Shown one piece after another: positions 52,498 through 60,202 of a DNA stretch of 64,000 nucleotides; position 1 is the first letter of the stretch, and each line of letters starts with the position of its first letter. The translations under genes and the position numbers were made by a program. The notes under the pieces are model-generated. The model was not told the DNA's origin. It saw only the letters and a list, made by a program, of their open reading frames with translations, and did not search any database. Source of the DNA: [Eubacterium] eligens ATCC 27750 (GTDB taxonomy: Bacteria; Bacillota; Clostridia; Lachnospirales; Lachnospiraceae); NCBI RefSeq assembly GCF_000146185.1, contig NC_012780.1:62001-126000 (forward strand). Reading direction: 5' to 3'.

Positions 52498-53163
52498 TTA
52501 TACGCCCCTTTCCTCTGGGTTCCAGATTACCTTGTGCATCTGAATCTGAAGACGCACATCATTCATCCTTTTACTTGTCATGAAATTCACGATTTCCACT
52601 GGCTCAATTGAACCAAACACTGAACTTATGAATACCTGGCATCTTTCTGTCAGATGAAATTTTTCAATTATTTTCTCTGCACATTCCAAATCATTAATGC
52701 TGCCCGAAACGAACTTGACTGTGTCCTGCTTTCTTAGAACTTCCATATTGGAGAGAAGCATTTTCTCCTCACAGCCGCTGGATGGCAGCTTGTAATCCAT
52801 AGTAAGGCTAAGTTTTTCTTTTGAAAATGCATTGGCAAGGGGAGCAATATCAACCGCTCCATTAGTTTCAATCTCTACTCGAATGTCCGATTTGTTCAAT
52901 AATTTTTCTACCAGACTCCTGATATCCTTCTGTAATAAAGGCTCTCCCCCTGTCAGCGTCACATTTTTAATGCCTGTCTCACTGACATATTCACAAATCT
53001 CATCTGGTGACAGCTCCTCATAATCACAAGCTGGCTCATTGGCCCACTTTGTATCACAGTAGGAGCAATTTAGGTTACAACCCTTGAATCTGATAAACAC
53101 CGCCAATTCTCCGGTTCTTCTTCCTTCTCCATTGATACTTATAAATTTCTCAACAACTTTCAT
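52498..53163 (-). CDS. queE: 7-carboxy-7-deazaguanine synthase (radical SAM)
   Basis: Radical-SAM enzyme converting carboxytetrahydropterin to CDG. The 221-residue protein starts VVEKFISINGEGRRTGELAVFIRFKGCNLNCSYC: the CX3CX2C Fe-S motif is clear. TLTGGEPLLQ is the GGE motif, and ETNGAVD and LTMDYKLPSSG follow. The protein is the compact QueE type. It lies 15 nt after queD; a 78-nt gap before folE, containing a tail-like sequence, is the largest in the operon. Confidence 0.95.
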   Translation of the reverse strand: MKVVEKFISINGEGRRTGELAVFIRFKGCNLNCSYCDTKWANEPACDYEELSPDEICEYVSETGIKNVTLTGGEPLLQKDIRSLVEKLLNKSDIRVEIETNGAVDIAPLANAFSKEKLSLTMDYKLPSSGCEEKMLLSNMEVLRKQDTVKFVSGSINDLECAEKIIEKFHLTERCQVFISSVFGSIEPVEIVNFMTSKRMNDVRLQIQMHKVIWNPEERGV

Positions 53164-53178
53164 ATTAGTTTCTTTCCT

Positions 53179-53598
53179 TTATTCTTCGTATGCTGCTACA
53201 TTATTAGGTGTCTCGTATACTTCCACTCTGTGGATTGGAAAGCCTTTTGCACTCATCAGCTCATAGAAATATTTTGAAAAATGCTCCGCAGTAGGTCTGA
53301 AGCCAACTTCAATCATACGAAACTCCTCCGCCTGTAATGCAGCAATTGTCGCACCTTTTAGAGAACCTTTTTCATAAATCAAGCTGTGGTCAAAATCATC
53401 ACAGATATCCTTCAAAGCATTTTTTAAATCAGAAAAATCCACAAGCATTCCTCTTGTCTGACCCTCATCCTTTAACTGGTCTGCTGCTATTTCAACAACA
53501 ACTCTCCAGCGGTGACCATGAAGATTCCTGCATTTTCCGTCATACCCCTTCAGAAAATGTGCAGAATCAAAGCTACTCTCGGTTTTTAAATAATACAT
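53179..53598 (-). CDS. queD: 6-carboxytetrahydropterin synthase
   Basis: Converts dihydroneopterin triphosphate to 6-carboxytetrahydropterin. The 139-residue protein has FDSAHFLKGYDGKCRNLHGHRWRVVVEI with three zinc His and the catalytic Cys, DFSDLKNALKDICDDFDHSLI, and PTAEHFSKYFYELM near the end. It is the first gene of the operon, behind a promoter and candidate preQ1 riboswitch (53741-53832). AGGAGA lies 8 nt before the start. Confidence 0.96.
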   Translation of the reverse strand: MYYLKTESSFDSAHFLKGYDGKCRNLHGHRWRVVVEIAADQLKDEGQTRGMLVDFSDLKNALKDICDDFDHSLIYEKGSLKGATIAALQAEEFRMIEVGFRPTAEHFSKYFYELMSAKGFPIHRVEVYETPNNVAAYEE

Positions 53599-53680
53599 TT
53601 TAGTTTCTCCTCTAATTTATTGTGGAATAAAAACAGAATTGCTTAGAAAAGAACGTGCCCCACTGTGAGCACATATAGAA

Positions 53681-53712
53681 AGCCCTGTAAATGTATACAC
53701 ACCTACAGGGCT
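53681..53712 (-). terminator. attenuator hairpin in the que leader
   Basis: On the minus strand AGCCCTGTA and TACAGGGCT form a 9-bp stem over a 14-nt loop, followed by TTTCT. CCAGGGCT, at the 3' edge of the riboswitch just upstream, can pair with the 5' arm instead, giving an antiterminator. The T-run is short. Confidence 0.6.
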
Positions 53713-53737
53713 AAATTACATAAAAAGTCTTCTTAGC

Positions 53738-53785
53738 AGCCCTGGTTTTATTTAACGACAGGATGGTACAAACGAACTGTCGCGC
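53738..53785 (-). ncRNA. candidate preQ1-I-like riboswitch
   Basis: On the minus strand CGACAG pairs with CTGTCG around a loop TTCGTTTGTACCATC, followed by an A-rich tail TTAAATAAAACC. GTTT in the loop can pair with AAAC in the tail, giving the H-type pseudoknot of preQ1-I aptamers. The tail runs into CCAGGGCT, which can open the terminator at 53681. Position upstream of queD fits. The loop and tail differ from textbook sequences, so a variant class is possible. Confidence 0.55.
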
Positions 53786-53804
53786 ATTTTTATGCGATAT
53801 GTCT

Positions 53805-53832
53805 ATTATAAATATTTTTCTGGATATGTCAA
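53805..53832 (-). promoter_or_regulatory. sigma-A promoter of the que operon
   Basis: Consensus TTGACA (53832-53827) and TATAAT (53810-53805) with a 16-nt spacer; transcription should start near 53798, about 13 nt before the riboswitch. The -35 box overlaps the stop codon of a gene remnant. Confidence 0.85.
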
Positions 53833-54011
53833 TGTAAATTTTCCCCCAGCAGCTGCACCTTTATCACGTTCATTATGCGTGCCGAGTATGTTTCCTGAAT
53901 TTCTCCTGCAAATGTTATTGAAACCATATCATTTACTACCAGGTCAGACAGCGCAATCTCTGTTTCCTCCTTCGTCCATGAAGTTTTATATTTGACCCTA
54001 TTAAACCAATC
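53829..54011 (-). pseudogene. 3' fragment of a secreted-type protein gene
   Basis: A 60-codon open frame with no start codon near its 5' end reads ...YKTSWTKEETEIALSDLVVNDMVSITFAGEIQETYSARI and ends at TGA 53829. The alternation of charged and hydrophobic residues and the VSITFAGEIQETY motif resemble the last beta-strands of small OB-fold lipoproteins (DUF3221-like; memory only). It starts 18 nt after the macro-domain gene stop. It looks like a truncated gene whose end now supplies the que promoter. Confidence 0.5.
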
Positions 54012-54028
54012 CTAAACCGATTAATCTT

Positions 54029-54547
54029 TTAATATATCTTATCAACCTCATCTTCATACACTGATTCAGTATGAGTATCAAATAGCACCCATTCCACCAG
54101 ATCAAAACAATCTGGATTATCCTGCAAGAACCGGTTTACTGTATGTACCGCAATCTTTGCCGCCAACTCAACAGGAAAACTATATATTCCCGTTGATATT
54201 GAAGGAAATGCAATAGACCTGATTCCATTATCCATTGCCAGCTTCATAGAATTAAAATAGCAGTTAGCAAGAAGCTCCTCTTCTCTATCTCTGCCTCCAT
54301 TCCATATCGGTCCTACAGTATGAATAACATAATCGCATGGTAAATTATAGGCTTTTGTTATCTTTGCTTCTCCAGTCACGCATCCGTGAAGTGTCCTACA
54401 CTCAGCCAGAAGTTCCGGTCCTGCGGCTCTATGAATCGCACCATCTACACCGCCTCCGCCAAGAAGAGAGTTATTTGCTGCATTAACAATTGCCTGCACA
54501 TCTGTTACTTTTGTTATATCTCCTTTTACTGTCTTAATCAAATACAT
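54029..54547 (-). CDS. macro-domain ADP-ribose hydrolase-like protein
   Basis: Cytosolic macrodomain protein of 172 residues, YmdB-like, expected to hydrolyse O-acetyl-ADP-ribose or remove ADP-ribose. The motifs are [30 protein letters not shown] (ADP-ribose binding and catalytic Asn/Asp), [30 protein letters not shown] and the phosphate loop [15 protein letters not shown]. It follows two small genes (54568 and 54743) on the same strand. Confidence 0.93.
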   Translation of the reverse strand: MYLIKTVKGDITKVTDVQAIVNAANNSLLGGGGVDGAIHRAAGPELLAECRTLHGCVTGEAKITKAYNLPCDYVIHTVGPIWNGGRDREEELLANCYFNSMKLAMDNGIRSIAFPSISTGIYSFPVELAAKIAVHTVNRFLQDNPDCFDLVEWVLFDTHTESVYEDEVDKIY

Positions 54548-54567
54548 CTTTCTTACCTGCCTGTTTA

Positions 54568-54741
54568 TTATATTACCTCTGCCCCAAATGGCATCAGAGA
54601 CAATTTAGCAATTTTGAAAAACTGCTTTCCGAAAGGAATTCCGATAATTGTTATACAACATATCAGACCTGCCAAAACCCACGACAGTCCACTCAACAAT
54701 CCACCACATATAAACCAAAGTATATTTCCTAATATGCTCAT
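54568..54741 (-). CDS. single YccF-domain membrane protein
   Basis: A 57-residue gene, short enough to be missed by length filters. The translation [19 protein letters not shown] continues as [38 protein letters not shown], a clear YccF inner-membrane domain (L-G-N-xLW, then [10 protein letters not shown] and PFG). Most YccF proteins carry two such domains (about 120 residues or more); this one has one and ends. It begins 2 nt after the stop of the 54743 gene (TGATATG) and precedes the macro-domain gene by 20 nt. Two spans, function unknown. Confidence 0.82.
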   Translation of the reverse strand: MSILGNILWFICGGLLSGLSWVLAGLICCITIIGIPFGKQFFKIAKLSLMPFGAEVI

Positions 54742-54742
54742 A

Positions 54743-54970
54743 TCAATATTCCTTCTCTATTTCTCCATCTATTCCATACATTTTCTTGAATGCATCAAGG
54801 TCTGCCTGATTTTTAATCAGCATAACCTCCTCTATCTTACCTGTATGAATGTCCTTAAAGCCTGCAACCTGCTCACCATTACATATGCTTGCCTTGATTA
54901 CCGGTTTCTTATTTTCTTTATCATATGTCTTTATAACTGTCTTTTTCTTAAAAAGTCCCACTCTGAGCAC
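54743..54970 (-). CDS. small conserved hypothetical protein
   Basis: A 75-residue soluble protein: MLRVGLFKKKTVIKTYDKENKKPVI, then KASICNGEQVAGFKDIHTGKIEEVMLI and AFKKMYGIDGEIEKEY. I have met similar unnamed proteins (KKTVIKTYD...PVI.ASICNGEQVAGFKD) in clostridia, but know no function. GATGGCAAAGTCAAAAGAAGGTGCTCAGAGTG-type leader gives an AAGAAGGTG site before the start region. It is the first gene of a short operon with the YccF and macro-domain genes. Confidence 0.7.
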   Translation of the reverse strand: MLRVGLFKKKTVIKTYDKENKKPVIKASICNGEQVAGFKDIHTGKIEEVMLIKNQADLDAFKKMYGIDGEIEKEY

Positions 54971-55031
54971 CTTCTTTTGACTTTGCCATCAGTATAACAA
55001 CTGCTTAAACCATTCATCCTTCGTCATATCA

Positions 55032-55718
55032 TCACCACAAATCGTATGGTTTCATGGTTTCTGAATTTCGATATTCATGTTTCTCATAATATCCTATCAG
55101 CTTACTCTCATCTCTGAGTGCCACCATGTAAACATCTTTATTCTGTTTCTCATTATGAAAAGTATAAACGATATTATGGCTTTCATCTGCTGCAAACCAG
55201 TCCACGACCTGCTGTATTTTATCTCTTGATTCCGGACTATGACAATCTAACAAACTTCTTCCAATAAGTTTATCTCCGCCTCGCTTCGCATAGCTGGTAA
55301 CAGCTGCCGGATTCATGTAGATAATCTCATGTTTGAGATTGCATATAACAACGGTTGCCCTGTCCTGATCAACAATACTCTTATAAAAGCTGACATAGGA
55401 TTTAAACTTAATTACCTTTTCATTATCCAGCCTCTTTTGAAGTTGTGGTTTCTTTCTTCGATAATAATCGTATATCTCTTCATCAGGTATCCAGATTTGT
55501 GCCTCATTTATCTTATCAAGTACAGCTTCAACAATCTGTTCATCTGCCAGTAAATCAGGTACTTTATCATGCTCTGTTACATACTTTTTGTATTCTTCAT
55601 ACACCCATCCTGTAATCTTATCCTTCTGCTTCATCTTTAGATTACTAAATTGTTTGTTCATCTGTAAAATCTGACCATCAATCTTTTTATGTATTTTAGT
55701 TTTCTTACTTTTTGCCAT
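55032..55718 (-). CDS. PAS-domain protein with helical N-terminus
   Basis: A 228-residue cytosolic protein. The first 100 residues are basic and helical (KKTKIHKKIDGQILQMNKQFSNLKMKQKDKIT). Residues about 110-215 form a PAS fold: SIVDQDRATVVICNLKHEIIYMNPAAVTSYAKRGGDKLIGRSLLDCH, then IVYTFHNEKQNKDVYMVALRDE. No output domain is attached, so it may sense a ligand or bind a partner. It is on the same strand as the pyridoxamine-oxidase-like gene, 13 nt apart. Confidence 0.78.
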   Translation of the reverse strand: MAKSKKTKIHKKIDGQILQMNKQFSNLKMKQKDKITGWVYEEYKKYVTEHDKVPDLLADEQIVEAVLDKINEAQIWIPDEEIYDYYRRKKPQLQKRLDNEKVIKFKSYVSFYKSIVDQDRATVVICNLKHEIIYMNPAAVTSYAKRGGDKLIGRSLLDCHSPESRDKIQQVVDWFAADESHNIVYTFHNEKQNKDVYMVALRDESKLIGYYEKHEYRNSETMKPYDLW

Positions 55719-55731
55719 CTTCAGCTATCCT

Positions 55732-56124
55732 TTAAAACTTCACTATTTCCGGTTCATGGGTAAATGATGAGAATGTGGCTGTTGCATTCTTGAAATAGAA
55801 TACCTCGGTATTTCCATCATCTGCTGAGTACATATTCTGTAAAGATGGATAAGCATCAAGCATAGACTGTCTTGCTTCTCTTCTGTCATCTTCTACAAGT
55901 TCTCCGGCTACACGAAGCCACTCGCCATTTTTAAATGCACAAATTTCTACCTTCGGGTTTGCGTGAATCTGCTTTGAAACATCCTTTACCTTGCCAGTCT
56001 GAATATACAGCTTTCCTTCAAAAATGTGTGCTGTTCCAAAAGGTCTTACCCTTGGCTGGTCGCCTTCTACTGTTGCCAAATAATATGTCTCTGCTTCTTT
56101 TAAAAATTTAGCTACTCGTTCCAT
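55732..56124 (-). CDS. pyridoxamine 5'-phosphate oxidase-family FMN-binding protein
   Basis: Split-barrel flavin protein of 130 residues. It begins MERVAKFLKEAETYYLATVEGDQPRVRPFGTAHIFEGKLYIQTGKVKDVSKQI, the general stress protein/PNPOx-like layout, followed by NPKVEICAFKNGEWLRVAGEL. Residues for FMN phosphate binding (RPFG, TGK) are present. A specific substrate cannot be given; many such proteins bind FMN, F420 or heme. It probably shares a transcript with the PAS gene. Confidence 0.85.
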   Translation of the reverse strand: MERVAKFLKEAETYYLATVEGDQPRVRPFGTAHIFEGKLYIQTGKVKDVSKQIHANPKVEICAFKNGEWLRVAGELVEDDRREARQSMLDAYPSLQNMYSADDGNTEVFYFKNATATFSSFTHEPEIVKF

Positions 56125-56179
56125 GATGTAATCCTCCTGAATTGATTAATATCGTTTCATATTTACAAACAGTTTCATT

Positions 56180-56689
56180 TTATTGGTTATAAAAGTATAT
56201 CTTCAATAAATCTGTTGTTGCTTTGTCATTTATGACGGCCCGTCCTATTGTTATGCCATTGCTGATGATAATATATTCTCCGTTTTCATATCTGGCATTT
56301 ACCAAATCATCTTCCCCTTTTAAGTCTATACATATACTTGATATAATTCCGCAAATCTCCTCTTGTGAGCTTCCGCTTTTTATCTCATAAGCATAATCCG
56401 CATCTCCTATCTCATTCAGATCAGTTACCAAACAATACTCCGCTCCATTCATCAGCATTTCTTCATTCAAAGTGGGTAATTGAGCCGTCTTATACTCATT
56501 AAATAAAAAGATAACTACAAGCGCAATGAATGCCGGAAAAAAGATACCGCCAAACCGCTGTGCATAATTTTGTTCTTCCCACCGCTTGCTATGACGACCA
56601 AACAGCGGTATTTTCATCTGCACCAAACCTGCTCCTATACTTACAAGCAAAAAATAAAATATAACTTTTATCAAAGACTCATCCCCCAT
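56180..56689 (-). CDS. hypothetical two-span membrane protein
   Basis: Unrecognised 169-residue protein. Spans lie at residues 6-22 (IKVIFYFLLVSIGAGLV) and about 46-63 (GIFFPAFIALVVIFLF), with a short RHSKRWEEQNYAQRFGG linker between. The remaining 100 residues form an acidic domain (EICGIISSICIDLKGEDDLV, then TDLLKIYFYNQ), probably outside the membrane. Its start overlaps the preceding gene by 19 nt, so the pair is coupled. Confidence 0.6.
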   Translation of the reverse strand: MGDESLIKVIFYFLLVSIGAGLVQMKIPLFGRHSKRWEEQNYAQRFGGIFFPAFIALVVIFLFNEYKTAQLPTLNEEMLMNGAEYCLVTDLNEIGDADYAYEIKSGSSQEEICGIISSICIDLKGEDDLVNARYENGEYIIISNGITIGRAVINDKATTDLLKIYFYNQ

Positions 56690-57195
56690 TTAATCATTAA
56701 TAAAAATATCGTTCCTAAAACGACGCCTACTAACCATATAAAGCGAAACACCTTGTTATATCTCGAACTATTAGAACAAGGAACAAGCCAATATTCCTGT
56801 GGAAACTCCAAAATGTATTCTTTTAATTCCTGCTTCAATTCCATGACTATACTCCACATTAATCCAAATAGCACAATGCACACCGTTCCATAATATGTAA
56901 TTGATGCATTTGTAACCACAGCAAAGAAATAATGTGCCATCTTAAGAAGGAAGATACACCACGCAATACAGCATGAAATTGTAAACGCCCTTTTCATTTT
57001 CCACTTCAAACCAAATATAACCTCTGGAACGAATACAGTCAATGCCCCCATCGGCAATCCTCCTGTTCGTCCATGTGTGAAATCGCTCTCCGACTCCAAA
57101 GACCAAATTCCTATCAATACTATTACTGCTGGTATTAGTATGGTGCAGAACAAGTTATATGCAATAATCAACACATTTTCATTGTCGTCGTTCAT
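56671..57195 (-). CDS. hypothetical multi-span membrane protein
   Basis: Unrecognised 174-residue protein with about five hydrophobic spans (roughly residues 8-27, 45-62, 70-95, 98-115 and 148-170). Near residue 30 is SESDFTHGRTGGLPMGALTVFVPEV. A short polar loop (EFPQEYWLVPCSNSSRYNKV) lies before the last span. It starts 3 nt after a fragmentary frame (57199-57369). No family is recognised; together with 56180 it may be a two-protein membrane unit. Confidence 0.6.
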   Translation of the reverse strand: MNDDNENVLIIAYNLFCTILIPAVIVLIGIWSLESESDFTHGRTGGLPMGALTVFVPEVIFGLKWKMKRAFTISCCIAWCIFLLKMAHYFFAVVTNASITYYGTVCIVLFGLMWSIVMELKQELKEYILEFPQEYWLVPCSNSSRYNKVFRFIWLVGVVLGTIFLLMIKWGMSL

Positions 57196-57198
57196 AAC

Positions 57199-57369
57199 TT
57201 AGCCCCAAATCAGTTCATCAAGCCTGATAGCCACTCTTCCTGATAATGAATAATACAATGCTGTTAGCTTTGCCTTGTCGTACAAATTTGCATACACATT
57301 ATAATAACATAGCGATATTGACATACCGAAGCCAAATATTTTTAAGGGTATAGACGTTACATCAAGTTC
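57199..57369 (-). pseudogene. possible gene fragment between anti-sigma and membrane genes
   Basis: A 56-codon frame with no upstream start (an in-frame TAA precedes it) reads MSISLCYYNVYANLYDKAKLTALYYSLSGRV and on to IRLDELIWG near its end. The even amino-acid mix suggests former coding. The first ATG would give 41 residues without a clear ribosome site. It ends 3 nt before the ATG at 57195. It may be a remnant or a small real ORF. Confidence 0.3.
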
Positions 57370-57390
57370 TTAGTATATGAAATTTGCAAA

Positions 57391-58083
57391 TTATTCTTGG
57401 ATTTGGCTCAAATCAAATGCACCGTTCTCAATCAACTTCAAAATTGTGTCTACCAAGTTGTTTTTTACAGTTTCACTTTCATTTTCAACGCCAGAATACT
57501 CTACGTAAATAGTGTTCTCTCCCATATCAAAGGTTGCATAATATATTACGGTTTTGATACCTTGACTATTTGACTTTGTTACGAAATATCCTGCATCGAT
57601 ATCAACGCCGTCTACACTTGAAGTGATTGTATTTCCATCAATGATAGTATCTAATAGATTTACACCCTGTTTAGATACTACCATTCTTGTATCACTAATT
57701 TTTCCCTCAAAACCCAGAATATTATGATTGTCAGCATCAAAGTAAGCATCTGCGGTAACAGGCAGGTCTGCAAAAAGCATTTCAATCTCAGCATTGCTCA
57801 AAGGTCTTGTTGTTACATTTAAGTTAATTGAAGATTGTGATAAGTCATTTTTAACAAAAGTAATTGTTTCTCCACCATCCAGCGTGGCAATATCGTTTTT
57901 TGTACCAAACAGATTGCTTTGAAAAACTCCCACTCCAATCACAACAACGAGTACGAAGCAAGCAGCAACAGACACCCATTTTTGCCGATTAGTAATTTTA
58001 CTTGTTTTTTTCATAGGTTCAGCCTCCTTAATATACTGATTATCGACATTTCCCAATGCCCTTAAAAGTTTCTTTTCTTTCAT
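57391..58083 (-). CDS. anti-sigma-like single-span membrane protein
   Basis: A 230-residue protein encoded with an ECF sigma factor; its start overlaps the sigma stop by 4 nt. The N-terminal 35 residues are cytosolic and basic, with one span at about 38-54 (VSVAACFVLVVVIGVGV). The outside domain (about 60-225) resembles the DUF4367-type sensors of sigma-V-like partners: ANLD-like IATLDGGETITFVKNDL, FDSVDG-like DADNHNILGFEGKI and ending LKLIENGAFDLSQIQE. It presumably holds the sigma factor at the membrane until a signal arrives. Confidence 0.72.
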   Translation of the reverse strand: MKEKKLLRALGNVDNQYIKEAEPMKKTSKITNRQKWVSVAACFVLVVVIGVGVFQSNLFGTKNDIATLDGGETITFVKNDLSQSSINLNVTTRPLSNAEIEMLFADLPVTADAYFDADNHNILGFEGKISDTRMVVSKQGVNLLDTIIDGNTITSSVDGVDIDAGYFVTKSNSQGIKTVIYYATFDMGENTIYVEYSGVENESETVKNNLVDTILKLIENGAFDLSQIQE

Positions 58084-58640
58084 ACAGAGATACCTTCTTT
58101 CTCTAATAATTTTTTAAGTTCGTTCCTTGAACGAAATAATGACATCTTGATTTTGCTCTCACTCATACCATATTCCGTTGCAATTTCTTTAATGGGCGAT
58201 AAATACCAATATCTTCTCATAAAGATTTTTCGCTGTTCTAATGACAGGGAAGAAAGAAAGCGGTTGAGAATATCCGTTAGAGCAATTTCTTCAACAATGT
58301 TTTCTGTACTATCCAACGATGGTATGCACTCTTGTATTTCATCAAAAATCAATGACATTTGCCCGCCATTACGTTTCTTTGCATTGAGCAGTTCGTACCT
58401 GTCCAAAGATAAGTTGCGAGTAATCTTCCCTAAAAAAGTTTTTAGGACAGATGGACGGTTAGGCGGTATGCTGTTCCAAGCTCTTAAATAAGTATCATTT
58501 ACACATTCCTCGCTATCTTCGTCATTGTGAAGAATATTAGAGGCTATATATCTGCAATACTTTCCGTATTTTTTTGAAGTTTCGGATATAGCAGCTTCGG
58601 AGCGCTCCCAATATAAATCTAATATCTGCTTATCATCCAT
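58080..58640 (-). CDS. ECF-type RNA polymerase sigma factor
   Basis: Alternative sigma factor of 186 residues. Region 2 is YCRYIASNILHNDEDSEECVNDTYLRAWNSIPP, with the core-binding and -10 recognition helices. Region 4 is FLSSLSLEQRKIFMRRYWYLSPIKEIATEYGMSESKIKMSLFRSRNELKKLLEKEG, a helix-turn-helix for the -35 box. The linker is long (about 60 residues). The coupled downstream gene is the likely anti-sigma factor. GGAAGGAGGAG lies upstream of the start. Confidence 0.9.
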   Translation of the reverse strand: MDDKQILDLYWERSEAAISETSKKYGKYCRYIASNILHNDEDSEECVNDTYLRAWNSIPPNRPSVLKTFLGKITRNLSLDRYELLNAKKRNGGQMSLIFDEIQECIPSLDSTENIVEEIALTDILNRFLSSLSLEQRKIFMRRYWYLSPIKEIATEYGMSESKIKMSLFRSRNELKKLLEKEGISV

Positions 58641-58824
58641 AAGCTTCTCCTCCTTCCCCTTGTATTAAGGTCTTTCACCCTAATAGACGAGAAAAATGTG
58701 TCAAGCGTCACTTAAATTCAAAAAATATTTATTCAAAGATTAGCTTTCATTTTTTGAAAGAATATAATAAAACAGCAAAAGACGTACACCAACAAGTCTC
58801 TTAATATTCAATGCGGAAAAAGTT

Positions 58825-59484
58825 ATTTCAAATGGGGGTTTAATTTTGCCCCCTCCAGGGTATTATACTGGTTCCACCAAAGGCGGGGTTTCGCAACACC
58901 ATAATTACTTGTTGCTTCCTAAAGGAAGCTCATTACTTCCTTCCATCTTCTTACTTATCGTTTTCTTCCTGTTCCTGTATGTATTTTCTTACCGTTTCTT
59001 CATTCACATTTCCTACTGTCGATACGTAATATCCTCTCGCCCAAAAATGTCTATCTCCCCACTTGCTCCTATATTCCGGATGTCGGTCAAACAACATCAA
59101 TGTGCTTTTTCCCTTCAGATATGACATAAACTCTGAAACACATAGTTTCGGTGGAATTGCAATGTACATATGTACATGATCAATACATACTTTTCCATCT
59201 GTTAGTGTTACCTATTTCATCTCACACAATTTTTTGATTGTTTCTACTAAATCTCTCTTTGTTTCACCATACATTATTTTTCTTCTAAACTTTGGAATAA
59301 AAACAATGTGATATGTGCAATTCCAGCGTGTGTGTGTTATACTTTGATTATCCATTTGGATACCTCCTGTGTTTTGATATGGTCTGCGAAACCAATATCA
59401 TTATAACACGCAAGGTTTTATTTTCTAGCACTCTAGGTAACGCTACAGCTTTGCCTCGGCCCCCATTTCAAATGGGGGATTAAC
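58825..59484 (-). mobile_element. IS200/IS605-like insertion sequence, decayed
   Basis: A roughly 650-bp unit holds a Y1 transposase gene with an internal stop. The transposase-upstream end has the perfect palindrome CCCCCATTTCAAATGGGGG (59460-59478); the other has GGGGG-TTTAATTTT-GCCCCC near 58834-58853. ATTTCAAATGGGGG occurs as a direct repeat at 58825-58838 and 59465-59478. IS200 types carry subterminal hairpins and make no target duplication, so the exact ends are uncertain. No TnpB gene is present. Confidence 0.75.
58951..59355 (-). pseudogene. tnpA: IS200-type Y1 (HUH) transposase with an amber codon
   Basis: The minus-strand frame from ATG 59355 reads MDNQSITHTRWNCTYHIVF and continues IPKFRRKIMYGETKRDL...KKLCEMK, then TAG, then VTLTDGKVCIDHVHMYIAIPP to a normal end at 58951. 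The HUH motif (HVH) and nucleophile Tyr (VRKYIQEQE) are intact, as is WGDRHFWARGYYVSTVG. Total length with the stop (134 residues) matches IS200 TnpA. Only the single stop at codon 48 breaks it, so decay is recent. Confidence 0.88.
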
Positions 59485-59496
59485 AAAACTTTTCAT

Positions 59497-60081
59497 TTAC
59501 GGTTCATCCGGGAGCTGTACTACCTCTACAATTGCTTCAATTGTTTCAACCGGAGCATCACTCCATGGATATGCCGCATCATCACAGCCTGCCTGCTCAA
59601 GTAATTCTTTTGCATCAGGACCTAATAATTTCTGATATGCATCATACACAGATGCAAGCTTATTCGAAAATTCCACCTGTTCAGAGTTTCCTTTATCAGA
59701 AAGCCATGATACTGTCTCTTTTTTAATCTCATCTGTGGTCATACTGGTTCCAACTCCCCAGTTAAGCAAATGTGCTGCAGTTTTAATAGAATTCATTCCA
59801 TTTCCGGCTGTTCCCGGCTGAATATCCAAATCAATTTCATCTAATACACCTCTGAATTCTTTATATGACGGCTTCACATCCTGTAATTGATTTTGTTTCT
59901 TCGTCTCTGTTTGCTCCATCTTATTATCTTCTGCTGTTGCCAGCTCACTATTATCTTCGCTCGTAACGACCTGTTCTGTACTGTTTCCGGTATTAGTCAT
60001 AGTTCCGGTTTCCTGCTGCCCACATGCGGTCAATGAACATACCATAACTACCATGATCATCAAAAATAACTTATTCTTCAT
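59497..60081 (-). CDS. lipoprotein of unknown function
   Basis: A 194-residue lipoprotein: signal MKNKLFLMIMVVMVCSLTAC with lipobox LTAC at residue 20. A Thr/Glu/Gln-rich linker of about 50 residues follows, then a helical domain (KPSYKEFRGVLDEIDLDIQPGTAGNGMNSIKTAAHLLNWG) and a C-terminal DDAAYPWSDAPVETIEAIVEVVQLPDEP. No family is recognised. It is the last gene of a minus-strand pair with the membrane protein at 60203, ending close to the IS element. Confidence 0.7.
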   Translation of the reverse strand: MKNKLFLMIMVVMVCSLTACGQQETGTMTNTGNSTEQVVTSEDNSELATAEDNKMEQTETKKQNQLQDVKPSYKEFRGVLDEIDLDIQPGTAGNGMNSIKTAAHLLNWGVGTSMTTDEIKKETVSWLSDKGNSEQVEFSNKLASVYDAYQKLLGPDAKELLEQAGCDDAAYPWSDAPVETIEAIVEVVQLPDEP

Positions 60082-60102
60082 ATCTTTTTTTCTCCTGTCA
60101 TT

Positions 60103-60192
60103 CTACATTATTATTCGTTCCATGATGTATAACTGCCCATCTTTATATTCTGCGGTAATGTCACCTCCCATTCTTTCAGTCTCTACTCTCAT
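60103..60192 (-). CDS. possible 29-residue small ORF
   Basis: Between the 60203 and 59497 genes, ATG 60192 opens a frame MRVETERMGGDITAEYKDG ending QLYIMERIIM. The composition is protein-like, but the ribosome site (GAGTG) is poor. It could be the C-terminal scrap of a lost gene or a real micro-protein. Confidence 0.25.
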   Translation of the reverse strand: MRVETERMGGDITAEYKDGQLYIMERIIM

Positions 60193-60202
60193 GAAAACAC
60201 TC

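Noticed and set aside
53792..53995. 67-codon plus-strand frame
   Set aside because: It is antisense to the gene remnant, promoter and riboswitch on the minus strand.
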